Source of the DNA: Streptomyces sp. SN-593
GTDB taxonomy: Bacteria; Actinomycetota; Actinomycetes; Streptomycetales; Streptomycetaceae
Direction: 5' to 3'
Assembly: GCF_016756395.1 (NCBI RefSeq)
Contig: NZ_AP018365.1
Location: 4,687,001-4,751,000, forward strand
Length of the DNA stretch: 64,000 bases
Below, piece by piece: positions 1-8,063 of the stretch. The notes beneath the pieces are model-generated. The model did not search any database. It was not told where the DNA came from and was given only the letters and a program-made list of their open reading frames with translations. How positions within the stretch are numbered: the first letter of the stretch is position 1; each line of letters opens with the position of its first letter. Made by a program: the position numbers and the translations under genes.

Positions 1-840
1 GAGCGCCACAGTGACGCCGGTCCACTGCTCGACGCGCGGTGTGCGGACGGCGTTGTCGAGCAGGTGGGGGTCGGCGGGGGCTCCGTCGTCGAAGCGCAGG
101 GCGATCTCGGGGGTGCCGTTGACGAGGACTTGGGTCTCGTCGTGCTGGTCGGAGCCCTGCATGGCGACGAAGCCGCAGACCAGTGCGGAGGTGCTCTCCA
201 GATGGCCGCCGTGGGAGTCGGTGACCCGCTGGAAGGCGACGGAACGGGTCAGGCCGCGCATGCGGAGCGGCACCACGAGACGGCCGTTCGGACTGAGTTG
301 GTCGACCCAGGCGGGCGGGATGTCCCAGGCACCGACGGTCACCATGATGACGTCGACCTCGCCGAGGCCCGGGATGGGCTGGGAGGCGTCGGCGGTCACC
401 ACGCGGACCCGGGTGTAGCCGTGGGCGTCGAGGAGTCGGCGGGCGCGGCCGGTGACCTCGGGGTCGATGTCGACGCTGGTGACGTTCCCTTCCTGGCCTA
501 CGAGTTCGGCGAGGTAGGCCGCGTTCAGGCCGCCGGATCCGATCTCCAGGACCCGGTCACCAGCCTTGATCCCGGCCTGCTCCATCATCATGGCCTGGAT
601 CTGCGGTGCGGAGACCGAACTGAGTTGCACCCCGTTCTCGCCGGTCTTGGTGATCACGGCGGCGTAGGGGGAATACGCGTCGTCCAGAGAGGTGTCGGGC
701 GCGAACGCGTGCCGGGGCACCTGCCGCATCACCTTCTCGACGAAGGGCGACACGATCACCCCGTCAGCCTTCAACTGGTCCACACAGCCGTTGCGTAGAC
801 ACGTCGCCTCGGGCGGTTCGGTGGTCGTGCTGGTGTTCAT
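1..840 (-). CDS. FxLD-type SAM methyltransferase (3' end outside window)
   Basis: Protein-L-isoaspartate O-methyltransferase-like enzyme of the kind found in FxLD lanthipeptide clusters, where it is presumed to methylate the precursor peptide. The ATG at 840 follows a purine-rich RBS (GAAGGAA). The N-terminal part has the PCMT-like segment VPRHAFAP and the SAM-binding motif VLEIGSGGLNAAYLAELVG, followed by an acidic motif (VTSVDIDPE) and GAWDIPPAWVDQL. A paralogue at 8064-9275 has the same order (VPRHLFLPG, VLEIGAATGINAALLTELVG, GAWDISAAWWQQL), which supports the family call. The C-terminus runs off the left edge. The rest of an FxLD cluster (precursor, dehydratase) would be expected to the left; none of it is visible here. 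Confidence 0.75.
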   Translation of the reverse strand, partial: MNTSTTTEPPEATCLRNGCVDQLKADGVIVSPFVEKVMRQVPRHAFAPDTSLDDAYSPYAAVITKTGENGVQLSSVSAPQIQAMMMEQAGIKAGDRVLEIGSGGLNAAYLAELVGQEGNVTSVDIDPEVTGRARRLLDAHGYTRVRVVTADASQPIPGLGEVDVIMVTVGAWDIPPAWVDQLSPNGRLVVPLRMRGLTRSVAFQRVTDSHGGHLESTSALVCGFVAMQGSDQHDETQVLVNGTPEIALRFDDGAPADPHLLDNAVRTPRVEQWTGVTVAL

Positions 841-897
841 CGATCGTTCCTTCGTAAGCGCAGGGGGAGGGAATGGCGGCTGCCGTGGGCCCGGAAA

Positions 898-1617
898 CTA
901 TCGGCCGGCGCGACCCGCGTGCGCGGATTCGCTGAACCGTCGGCGATTCGCGTCGCGGTAGTTCCGCAGGTCCGCCAGGGCGTTGCCGAGGTCACCGGAC
1001 GAGCTCGGCGGCGGTGAGAGGCCCCATCTCGGATGCGGTGGTGGCCGGTCGGGACGCTGGTCGGTCCATTCGGTCCAGTCCGAGCGGGCGGTGATCAGTG
1101 CAGGCCGTATCTCGCGGTCCAACCGGTCTGCCTGCGAGCGCAGTTGTGCGGACAGAGCGGCGAGGCCGTCCGGGGTGCGGTCGGTGATCCAGCAGTCGTC
1201 GGTCAGGCGCAGGTTGACGACGGGCACGCGGCAGGCGGGTTGTTCGGCGAAGGGGATGCAGTCGATGCTGCCGTGCAGGATCTCGATGTCGCAGGGCCGG
1301 CCACTGGCGTGTGAGGGGCTGTAGACGGTTACGGTCTGTCCGGGGAACTCAGCGTGGTGCGTGATGTCTGACAGGCGCACGGGCAGCTCGGTGGGCGGGA
1401 CGCCGTCCTCGCTGGGGTCGCAGTCGGCCCAGGACGGCAGGGGCCCTGCCACGGTATGGCCGTCGCGGGTGGTGATCCTCCAGCAGCGCGGGAGCTGCCG
1501 GTACGGCGGTCGGTGAGGCGCTGCCGCGGCGCGAGCTGGGGGAGGTCGAGGACATCGGTTCGTCTCCTTGCTGTGGTGCGGCAGGTCGGCAGGCGTTGTG
1601 ACGCCCGTCCTGAACAA
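898..1617 (-). CDS. DUF6907-like hypothetical protein
   Basis: Predicted 239-residue soluble protein of unknown function, 57 bp upstream of the FxLD methyltransferase on the same strand and probably co-transcribed with it. The middle contains a segment starting at PSWADCD, a run PVRLSDITHHAEF, then alternating hydrophobic residues and a C-terminal helix (LAALSAQLRSQADRLD). That arrangement resembles DUF6907 proteins, which are frequent in Streptomyces next to regulatory and RiPP genes. The basic, proline-rich first 40 residues suggest the true start may lie further downstream, so the 5' end is uncertain. No catalytic motif was recognised. Confidence 0.45.
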   Translation of the reverse strand: MFRTGVTTPADLPHHSKETNRCPRPPPARAAAAPHRPPYRQLPRCWRITTRDGHTVAGPLPSWADCDPSEDGVPPTELPVRLSDITHHAEFPGQTVTVYSPSHASGRPCDIEILHGSIDCIPFAEQPACRVPVVNLRLTDDCWITDRTPDGLAALSAQLRSQADRLDREIRPALITARSDWTEWTDQRPDRPPPHPRWGLSPPPSSSGDLGNALADLRNYRDANRRRFSESAHAGRAGR

Positions 1618-1668
1618 GGGTGTTTCACGGCCACTGCGGCCGGAGCGGGAGTCGAGGACGAGGCCGTC

Positions 1669-2268
1669 CTACGGCGGGCGGGCGGTCGCTTCGTAGCGCG
1701 CCGCCGCCTGTTCCAGCAGGCCCTGCACCGCGAGGGCCCATCGCCTCAAGCAGGCCACGTCGGGAGGCACATGGTCGTCGTGGCGTACGTCGTCCATGAC
1801 CGACTGCACGACGGGGACGAAGCCGGCGCTCGGAGGTACACGCGATGCGAGGCGGCGCAGCGTTCCGAGCAGCCCAGGTGCCAGCTCGCGGACCCGCCCG
1901 CCTTCGAGGACGCCGAACTCCGGCTCTGAGAGGACCGCTTCGAGGGTGTCGAGGTCGGTGTCGTCGACCGGCAGGTCGGCCAGGTAGCGGTCCGCCTGCG
2001 ACAGCGCCAGTAGCGTGTGGGTCCTGGCAATGGTCGCCGCGTCGTTGCTGTAGCCCTTCCGCGGAGGGCAGACCGTCCTCGTCGTCGTCCGAGGAGTGCG
2101 CGTGTGAGCTTCGTGCGCGGTGCGGAACGTGGCCGACGCGGATAACGCGCCGGGTCGTTCCCCGGTCGGTACTCCGCCGTCGATCGCCGGAGCGGGTGCG
2201 GCAGCGGCAGCGGCAGCCGCGCCCAGACGATCTTCCCGGGGCGATCGTCGGGGTAAGCGAACCCCCAT
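1669..2268 (-). CDS. DUF6415-like protein, start uncertain
   Basis: The convincing part is the last ~130 residues (SNDAATIARTHTLLALSQAD, LDTLEAVLSEPEFGVLEGG, then LRRWALAVQGLLEQ near the end). This is a helical protein resembling DUF6415 family members annotated near natural-product genes in Streptomyces. The nearest in-frame ATG is at 2268, but that puts the first ~55 codons inside the conserved part of the ATPase gene read in another frame. No ATG, GTG or TTG occurs in frame between there and the convincing region, so the natural start is either far upstream or has been lost by an indel. Function unknown. Confidence 0.45.
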   Translation of the reverse strand: MGVRLPRRSPREDRLGAAAAAAAAPAPAIDGGVPTGERPGALSASATFRTAHEAHTRTPRTTTRTVCPPRKGYSNDAATIARTHTLLALSQADRYLADLPVDDTDLDTLEAVLSEPEFGVLEGGRVRELAPGLLGTLRRLASRVPPSAGFVPVVQSVMDDVRHDDHVPPDVACLRRWALAVQGLLEQAAARYEATARPP

Positions 2269-2648
2269 GCGTTCCGGCACAGTTCGGCGACGACGTGCAG
2301 CCCGCGGCCGCTCTCCGCCGAGTCGGACGGCAGCCGGAGGACCGGCGCCTGGTTGCTCTCGTCCCAGACCGAGATGCACAGGCCCCGAGGAACGGTCCAC
2401 AATTCCAGAGGGCACCTGGATGTAACGGACCGGCGGCCCTTCTCCGATTCGCTCGGCGCGGCCCAAGTCGAGGCATGGCTCACCGCGTTCGTCGCCAGTT
2501 CCGTCACGATCGTGAGCGCGTCGTAAGCGGAGTCGTCCGGGATCCCCCAACCCGCGAGGGTATTCATGGCGTGTCTGCGGGCGGCTGGAACGGCCGCCGG
2601 CTCGCAGGTCAGCGCCAGGCTGCTGTGGTAGCCGGACTCGGGAGCCAT
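1746..2648 (-). CDS. HATPase anti-sigma/serine-kinase-like ATP-binding protein
   Basis: Small GHKL ATPase of the RsbW/SpoIIAB-like type that Streptomyces carries in many copies. Such proteins usually act as anti-sigma factors or partner switches. ATG 2648 has a good RBS (AAAGGTG). The N-box is visible (ELATNAVSHAS), then a G1-like box (VWDESNQAPVL) and a G2-like box (ESGRGLHVVAEL), followed by the usual end strand GKIVWARLPLP. The recognisable domain ends near 2190, but the frame stays open to 1746 as arginine/threonine-rich sequence out of frame with the DUF6415-like coding region. The real C-terminus is therefore probably near 2150 and a frameshift may have fused the tail. Confidence 0.65.
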   Translation of the reverse strand: MAPESGYHSSLALTCEPAAVPAARRHAMNTLAGWGIPDDSAYDALTIVTELATNAVSHASTWAAPSESEKGRRSVTSRCPLELWTVPRGLCISVWDESNQAPVLRLPSDSAESGRGLHVVAELCRNAWGFAYPDDRPGKIVWARLPLPLPHPLRRSTAEYRPGNDPARYPRRPRSAPRTKLTRALLGRRRGRSALRGRATATTRRPLPGPTRYWRCRRRTATWPTCRSTTPTSTPSKRSSQSRSSASSKAGGSASWHLGCSERCAASHRVYLRAPASSPSCSRSWTTYATTTMCLPTWPA

Positions 2649-2855
2649 CTTCACACCTTTCGCAGGATTGCGAATCGGTCGCCGTGCTTGTGGTCGACCC
2701 GGGGGTCTCGGCGACGGCTCTGTACAGTGAACGGCGGTCCGGCGTACGGCGGACAGGAAGAGCACGCCGCCCCCGCGCGCCCCGGGCCGGAAAACTTTGC
2801 GGGCTCGTTACTCGTGCTCTGGTGCGGAACGCATTGGTGTCGTTACTTTCGGCTC

Positions 2856-2901
2856 ATGGCAGCGAACGCCTTGCTGAAGAAGCGCATGGCCGATCTGGGC
2901 C
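2856..2901 (+). pseudogene. 5' fragment of XRE regulator split by the IS
   Basis: First 15 codons plus one base (MAANALLKKRMADLG) of a helix-turn-helix regulator. The frame continues exactly at 4182 when the insertion and one copy of the GCC duplication are removed (ADLG then LTQEELAVRMNDV). The fragment carries helix 1 of the XRE fold. Confidence 0.8.
2899..2901. repeat. 3-bp target-site duplication of the IS (GCC)
   Basis: GCC immediately left of the element is repeated at 4179-4181 immediately right of it. Three-base duplications are usual for IS3-family elements. Removing one copy restores the reading frame of the interrupted gene, which supports this boundary. Confidence 0.75.
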
Positions 2902-2927
2902 TGAAGCTTCCCCGTGGACCTGGACAC
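2902..2927 (+). repeat. Left terminal inverted repeat of the IS
   Basis: Reads TGAAGCTTCCCCGTG then about ten bases ending GGACAC. It pairs with 4153-4178, whose complement reads TGAAGTTTCCCCGTG and also ends GGACAC. About 21 of 26 positions match. Confidence 0.85.
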
Positions 2928-2968
2928 CTGGAGACTGGGACGTGAGGTCCCAGAGGAAGTAGTGCCAG

Positions 2969-3268
2969 GTGAGCAACAAAGCAGGGAAGCGGTACTCGAA
3001 GGAGTTCAAGCGGGACGCCGTGGCGTTGGCCCGATCCTCCAGCAAGACGGTTACCGAGGTGGCCCGGGATCTGGGCGTGAGCCCGGAGGGCCTGCGGAGC
3101 TGGGTCAAGCAGGACCAGATCGACCGCGGTGAGGGCGGCCCGGGCGAGCTGACCGGTGCCGAGCACGAGGAACTGCGGCGCCTGCGCCGGCAGAACATCG
3201 AACAGCAAAGGACCATCGAGGTCCTGAAAAAAGCGACGGCCTTCTTCGCGCGGGAGAGCGAGCGGTGA
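2969..3268 (+). CDS. IS3-family transposase OrfA
   Basis: 99-residue DNA-binding subunit of the IS3 transposase. It has an N-terminal helix-turn-helix (YSKEFKRDAVALAR, then VTEVARDLGVSPEGLRSWV) and a C-terminal leucine-zipper helix (ELRRLRRQNIEQQRTIEVLK) followed by KKATAFFA, the standard OrfA layout. It overlaps orfB by four bases (GTGA), and orfB lies in the -1 frame. OrfA binds the terminal repeats; fused to OrfB it catalyses transposition. Confidence 0.93.
   Translation: MSNKAGKRYSKEFKRDAVALARSSSKTVTEVARDLGVSPEGLRSWVKQDQIDRGEGGPGELTGAEHEELRRLRRQNIEQQRTIEVLKKATAFFARESER
3227..3233 (+). other. A6G run, candidate frameshift site between orfA and orfB
   Basis: AAAAAAG lies 31 bases before the orfA stop. 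IS3-family elements commonly use an A6G heptamer for -1 frameshifting to make the OrfAB fusion, and the -1 frame is open from here into orfB. Codon phasing here is AAA AAA GCG, which is not the ideal slippery phase, so coupling through the GTGA overlap is an alternative. Confidence 0.45.
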
Positions 3269-4146
3269 GCGAGGTCTACCGGTTCATCGCGGCGGAGAAG
3301 GCCACCTACCCGGTCACCTTGCTGTGCCGCATTCTCGGAGTGCACCGCTCCTCCTTCTACGCGTGGGCCGAGGGGCAGGTCGCCCGGGGCGCGCGGCTGC
3401 GTGCCGATGACGCACTCGCGCACGAGATCACTGTGATCCACCTCGCCTCCCGGGGCGCCTACGGCGTCCCGCGCGTACATGCCGAGCTGCGGCGACTGGG
3501 GCACGCGGTGAACCACAAGCGGGTCGAGCGGCTGATGCGTGAACGCCGCATCGCCGGGATCACCCGCCGCCACCGCAGGTCGCTGACACGCCCGGACAAG
3601 CAGGCCCGGCCCGCACCGGACCTGATCGGCCGCGACTTCACCGCCGACCGCCCCGGGACCCGCTTGGTCGGCGACATCACCTACCTGCCTACCGAGCAGG
3701 GCTGGCTCTACCTGGCCTGCTGGCTGGACCTGGCCACTCGCGAGGTCGTCGGCTGGTCAATGGCCGACCACCACCGCGCCGACCTGGTCGTCGACGCCCT
3801 GCACATGGCCCACGACCGGGGCCGCCTGGAACCCGGCTGTATCGCACACAGCGACCGCGGCAGCGAATACACCTCAGCCCAATTTCGAACGGCAGTTACC
3901 GAGTTGGACATGAAGGTAAGCACCGGACGCACCGGCTCGTGCTACGACAACGCCGCCGCCGAGAGCTTCTGGGCAGTCCTGAAAGCCGAGATCGGCACCC
4001 GGACCTGGCCCGACCGGGCCACCGCCCGCGCCGCGGTCTTCTCCTACATCGAGACCTTCTACAACCGCCGTCGGCTACGCAAGCACCCCGACTGGGGCTA
4101 TCTGACCCCGCAAGAGACCCGACAACGACACACCCTCGCCGCGTAA
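3265..4146 (+). CDS. IS3-family transposase OrfB (DDE integrase core)
   Basis: 293-residue catalytic subunit. The N-terminal HTH_21-like segment (RLRADDALAHEITVIH, GAYGVPRVHAELRRLG) precedes the rve integrase core. The DDE triad is visible: D in GDITYLPTEQG, D in HSDRGSEY, and E in NAAAESFWAVLKAE, followed by the family signature YNRRRLRKHPDWGYLTP. Full length, with no internal stop. The GTG start overlaps the orfA stop. Confidence 0.95.
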   Translation: MSEVYRFIAAEKATYPVTLLCRILGVHRSSFYAWAEGQVARGARLRADDALAHEITVIHLASRGAYGVPRVHAELRRLGHAVNHKRVERLMRERRIAGITRRHRRSLTRPDKQARPAPDLIGRDFTADRPGTRLVGDITYLPTEQGWLYLACWLDLATREVVGWSMADHHRADLVVDALHMAHDRGRLEPGCIAHSDRGSEYTSAQFRTAVTELDMKVSTGRTGSCYDNAAAESFWAVLKAEIGTRTWPDRATARAAVFSYIETFYNRRRLRKHPDWGYLTPQETRQRHTLAA

Positions 4147-4152
4147 GAACGA

Positions 4153-4178
4153 GTGTCCGAGATCACGGGGAAACTTCA
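4153..4178 (-). repeat. Right terminal inverted repeat of the IS
   Basis: Complement of 4153-4178 reads TGAAGTTTCCCCGTG and ends GGACAC, matching the left repeat at 2902-2927. The element ends in CA at 4178, followed by the GCC duplication. Confidence 0.85.
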
Positions 4179-4181
4179 GCC

Positions 4182-5380
4182 TGACGCAGGAAGAACTCGC
4201 GGTCCGGATGAACGACGTGATCCTGAAGGTCACCGGCCGCCCGGGAGACGTCTCCGATCGGACGGTCCGCAACCTGCTGAGCGGCAGTACCGTTCGCCCG
4301 ATCGCGCGCACATGCGCTGCCTTGGAGGCGGTTTTCAGTTGCCGTGTCGAGGACTTAGGGTTCAAGCCACCACGCTCCGCAGCACCGCAGGAGGTTCCTG
4401 TGCGGCGTCGCACGTTCATGGCCTCGGCCGCCGGCACAGCAACTGCCGGACTCGCTCCGGCACTTGCCGGCCCGAACAGGGTCGGCTCCAGCGATGTCGC
4501 CCGGCTGGAGACGAAGTTCGCGGCGATCATCGCCGAGGACCACAAGTACGGGGGCCTGGTCAGCACCGAGACGCGCGCTTCGGCCATGGCCGGTGAAGCG
4601 CTGTCGCTCCTCCAACGCGGCTCGACCAGCCAGCTGGTCCGGAACAAGCTCTACGCCTCCGCGGCGGGTTTCACCTCCAGTGCCATGTGGGCGGCGATCG
4701 ACGGGCGCCGCTTCAACGAGGCCCAGCGCTACTTCGACCGCGCCTCCACCCTGGCGGCCATGTCCGGCGACGCGACGATCATGTTCCGTATCTGGTCCCA
4801 CGCGGGCACCCTCTACCGGCACCTCGGACGCCCCATCGACGCGTTGGCCGCGAACGACGTGGCCAGAGGACTTCCCGTCGCACGCCGCGACCCGATGTTC
4901 GCCTCACTCGGGCAGTCGCGGCACGCAGCGATTCTCGGTCTCACCCGGGACTCGGTGGCCGTTGAACGTTCCATCGCCCAGGCGCAGGCCGCCTACAGCC
5001 GTGCCGATCCGGACGCCCAACGACCCGCGTGGATCACGGCGTTCTACGACCAGGCCGAGATCGAGAGCCTTGCTCTCACCGCGTACCTGGCGCTCGGCGA
5101 CTTCGAGCGGGCCGAAGCTCATGCCCACCGCGGGATCGCCCGTCTCCGCCCTCACATGAGACGCAGCCGCGCCATTGCCACCGCCCGCCTCGCACACGCC
5201 CAACTGGGCCAGGGCGATGTCGACGCTGCCGTCGCGACCGCCGTCGGCACGCAGAGCACACACCCGCGCGTCACGCGCATGCTCGAAGAGTTCGGCAACA
5301 AGTTGTCCATCCAGGCGCCGCGCAGCGATGCGGCGAAGACCTGGAACGACCACGCCTCGACGCGAAGGGACGCCTCGTGA
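4182..5380 (+). pseudogene. XRE-family HTH regulator with TPR-like C-terminus, 3' part
   Basis: Downstream portion of the interrupted regulator; joined to 2856-2901 it would encode 414 residues. After the HTH remainder (LTQEELAVRMNDV, then VSDRTVRNLLSGSTVRP) comes a twin-arginine-like stretch (VRRRTFMASAAGTATAG) and a long alpha-helical region resembling TPR repeats (AMWAAIDGRRFNEAQRYFDR; AYLALGDFERAEAHAHRGIA). This arrangement is common in Streptomyces regulators. An internal ATG at 4208 could still yield 390 residues lacking helices 1 and 2 of the HTH, so DNA binding is probably lost. It overlaps the next gene by GTGA. Confidence 0.8.
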
Positions 5381-5913
5381 CGTCAACGGCCATCGACCTG
5401 CGCCACTTCCGCGACATCGAACCGGCCTGGGACACGCTGATCGATCTCTACGCCGAGGTGCGCGCCGACAAACTGCACGACCCCCACTACTCCGTGGAGC
5501 GCTACGCCGAACGCCTCGCCCGCCACGCCCATGAGCCGGGTTGGGAGGCTGTCATCGGATACGACGGCGACGAAGCCGTCGGATACGCGTACGCCAACAC
5601 CGTCGAGCAGGACGACCGGTACTGGAAGAGGATCACCACGCCCCTCGCCGATTCCGTGACCGCGGTTCCGACCCTGGCGCTCAAGGAGATCGGCGTACGC
5701 GTCCCCTGGCGCAAGACCGGTGTGTCGAAGGCCATCCACGACAGTCTGCTCGCCGCGCGAAGCGAGACGCAGGCGACGCTGATGGTCAACCCCCTGGCCG
5801 GAGACGGCAAGGTTCACAACCTCTACGTCTCCTGGGGGTACGGCGACCTGGGCGAAAGCCAGCCGTCGCCGGACTCTCCGGTCCTGGTCGCGATGGTGCG
5901 GGCGCTTCCCTGA
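5377..5913 (+). CDS. GNAT-family N-acetyltransferase-like protein
   Basis: 178-residue protein starting at GTG 5377, which overlaps the regulator stop (GTGA) and has an RBS-like GAAGGGA, so the two genes are translationally coupled. The fold pattern is GNAT: an acidic N-terminal helix (DLYAEVRADKLHDP), a central beta strand (GWEAVIGYDGDEAVGYAYA), the acetyl-CoA-loop region (LALKEIGVRVPWRKTGVSK) and a late NPLAGDGKVHNLYVSWGYGD segment typical of strand-helix near the C-terminus. Substrate unknown. The same regulator-GNAT pair is common in Streptomyces, suggesting the regulator controls the enzyme. Confidence 0.7.
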   Translation: MTSTAIDLRHFRDIEPAWDTLIDLYAEVRADKLHDPHYSVERYAERLARHAHEPGWEAVIGYDGDEAVGYAYANTVEQDDRYWKRITTPLADSVTAVPTLALKEIGVRVPWRKTGVSKAIHDSLLAARSETQATLMVNPLAGDGKVHNLYVSWGYGDLGESQPSPDSPVLVAMVRALP

Positions 5914-6230
5914 CGGCGCCCCTCGCCCGCGGGCTACGTTCGGAGAACTTGCCGCCTCCTTTCGTGTCGTGCTCTCCGAGTTCGACAACGCCCTCGTCGA
6001 CCGCACCGGCACGCTCCCTGATTGGGCAGCCGCGTTCATCGACGGCAAGGTCTGGGTGCCGAAGAGTACGAGTACATCCTGAGCGTGTTCAGCCGGCGGG
6101 CGTGTCCATCCACCTTCGACGTGATCCGCACCTGCGATCGTCTGTTCGCGTCGACTGCCAGGCATGCGGGATGCGTACGGTTGCGGCACCTTAGGCTAGC
6201 GTCGCGCCTCATCGACTTAATGGCCGAATT
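5914..6230. other. Intergenic stretch with possible gene remnants
   Basis: No intact gene seen. One plus-strand frame reads ELAASFRVVLSEFDNALVD and stops near 6080; another continues as EEYEYILSVFSRRACPSTFD. Together they look like a short frameshifted coding remnant, but the source family was not recognised. The right end grades into the CRISPR leader. Confidence 0.3.
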
Positions 6231-6294
6231 GCCGCTTTCCCCGCAGTTGGTTCAACGCGGCCCGGGTCTCTGGCAAACCCGCAGGTCAGTCAGA
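6231..6294 (+). promoter_or_regulatory. CRISPR leader of array 1
   Basis: Directly precedes the first repeat. It shares a CGCTTTC tract, GTTGGTTCA (6246-6254) and the 20 bases 6275-6294 (AAACCCGCAGGTCAGTCAGA) with the leader of array 2, at identical distances from the first repeat. Shared leaders imply promoter and spacer-integration signals; the repeats are most degenerate at the opposite end, which agrees with this orientation. Confidence 0.8.
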
Positions 6295-7598
6295 CTGCTC
6301 CCCGCGCCCGCGGGGATGGACCCGGAGAGTAGGACCAGACGATGAGCCTGTTCGGCTGCTCCCCGCGCCCGCGGGGATGGACCGCCTCGCCCCGGGACCC
6401 CGCGACGATCGCGGCGCTGCTCCCCGCGCCCGCGGGGATGGACCCTCCGCCGCGTGACCCCCGGCTCAGCGCTCGGGCTGCTCCCCGCGCCCGCGGGGAT
6501 GGACCCGGCCGGGTGTAGGAGCCCGGCCGATCCAGTGGCTGCTCCCCGCGCCCGCGGGGATGGACCCAAGATCGGTAGCGACAGCAAGTCGGCGGGTCGC
6601 TGCTCCCCGCGCCCGCGGGGATGGACCCGGCCAGCTTGCGCGAGGCGGTCATCGGACGACCTGCTCCCCGCGCCCGCGGGGATGGACCCGGTACGACGCC
6701 GACACCCACACCCTGCACCTGCTGCTCCCCGCGCCCGCGGGGATGGACCCAGCGCGGCTGACCTGTAGAGGAGCATCACCATCTGCTCCCCGCGCCCGCG
6801 GGGATGGACCCGACGGTGCAGCGGCAGTTCGCCTTACCGAGGCCTGCTCCCCGCGCCCGCGGGGATGGACCCAGCCCACCCGGAGGAGGAGCCCATGGCT
6901 GACCCTGCTCCCCGCGCCCGCGGGGATGGACCCGGCCAGCTTGCGCGAGGCGGTCATCGGACGACCTGCTCCCCGCGCCCGCGGGGACGGACCCGGCCAG
7001 CTTGCGCGAGGCGGTCATCGGACGACCTGCTCCCCGCGCCCGCGGGGATGGACCCGGTACGACGCCGACACCCACACCCTGCACCTGCTGCTCCCCGCGC
7101 CCGCGGGGATGGACCCCGATCATCGCAGCTCAGGCCCCCTGATTCAGTCTGCTCCCCGCGCCCGCGGGGATGGACCCCAGGTCTGCTCCGCGACCAACCC
7201 GAAGGCGTACTGCTCCCCGCGCCCGCGGGGATGGACCCCGTCCGTCGCGGGGACGACGTGATGCATAGTCCTGCTCCCCGCGCCCGCGGGGATGGACCCT
7301 CCCGGCCGGGCGCATGGCGCGGATGCGGTCCCTGCTCCCCGCGCCCGCGGGGATGGACCCGGAACCGAAAAGATCTTCCGTGTGGGCACGAACTGCTCCC
7401 CGCGCCCGCGGGGATGGACCTGAGTGATGGCCCCGGGCGGTCACCCGAGGCCACTGCTCCCCGTGCCCGCGGGGATGGACCCGACGGGTCACCGGGCACG
7501 GGCTGGGAGTTTCCCTGCTCCCCACGCCCGCGGGGATGGACCCAACATGCGCGCAGGCAACTGGCTGGCCTCAGTCTGCTCCCCGCGCCCGCGGGGAT
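6295..7598 (+). CRISPR. CRISPR array 1: 22 repeats, 21 spacers (type I-E-like)
   Basis: 29-base repeat (starts CTGCTCCCC, contains the near-palindrome CCCCGCGCCCGCGGGG, ends ATGGACCC) with uniform 32-base spacers, period 61. Length, hairpin and CCCCGCG...CGGGGAT match subtype I-E repeats. Repeat variants: one base changed in the repeats starting at 6966, 7454 and 7515. The last repeat (7576) breaks off after GGGGAT and runs into a truncated biosynthetic gene. Spacers 6629-6660, 6934-6965 and 6995-7026 are identical, and 6690-6721 equals 7056-7087. No cas gene is present in the window. Confidence 0.98.
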
Positions 7599-8063
7599 CT
7601 CGCAGTGCGCCTGGGCACGCGCATGATGACCGCGGCCGGGCAGGACTTCTACGAGCAGGGCGACATCTGGGCCCAGGTCGCCGAACATCGGACAGACGCC
7701 GGCGCCCCGCAGCCGGGGACGCCGACCTTGACCGTGGTGCAGCTCCTCGTCACCGCCGCGAGCGACAGTCCCGGAAGCCCCCTGACGCTGACGCCGGATT
7801 GGCCGACAGCCTTCGAAGACGCCGGACGTGCTCTCGCCGGCCTCGCTCAACAAGGCGCTCTCACCCGGGGACTACGGGCCATCCTCACCGACCACCTGCT
7901 CTTCGCCTTCAACCGACTCGGCATCCCCGCCCAGCACCAGGACCTGCTGGCCACCGCCGCCAGCAAAGTGATCTTCCACCGGCAACCGGCAGCCGACGAC
8001 ACTCCGTACGGCAGCCGGAACGACCACGTCCAGCCCCTTACTGTGAAGACGGTGACCACGGAC
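7599..8063 (+). pseudogene. Truncated thiopeptide/lanthipeptide-type biosynthesis gene (3' part)
   Basis: Starts abruptly at the broken last CRISPR repeat. It encodes the C-terminal portion of a SpaB_C / thiopeptide-type bacteriocin biosynthesis domain: MMTAAGQDFYEQGDIWAQVA near the start, PDWPTAFEDAGRALAGLAQQ in the middle, and ILTDHLLFAFNRLGIP near the end. Full-length relatives have roughly 150 more N-terminal residues, absent here. In-frame GTG (7605) and ATG (7623) exist without an obvious RBS. No stop codon separates it from the methyltransferase, so a fused product could be read from one frame. In FxLD clusters this domain is thought to act with the dehydratase on the precursor. Confidence 0.7.

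Larger units (their letters stand above)
2902..4178 (+). mobile_element. IS3-family insertion sequence, 1,277 bp, apparently complete
   Basis: Bounded by imperfect inverted repeats that begin TG and end CA, flanked by a 3-bp GCC duplication, and carrying overlapping orfA and orfB with an intact DDE triad. It sits inside an XRE-type regulator. Both ORFs look undamaged, so the element may still be active. The subgroup within IS3 was not resolved. Confidence 0.9.

Noticed and set aside
6295..7600. Long open frames across the CRISPR arrays with repeated PRARGDGP or PAPAGMDP
   Set aside because: They are translations of the 61-bp repeat-spacer period and have no RBS or protein character; both arrays give such frames on both strands.
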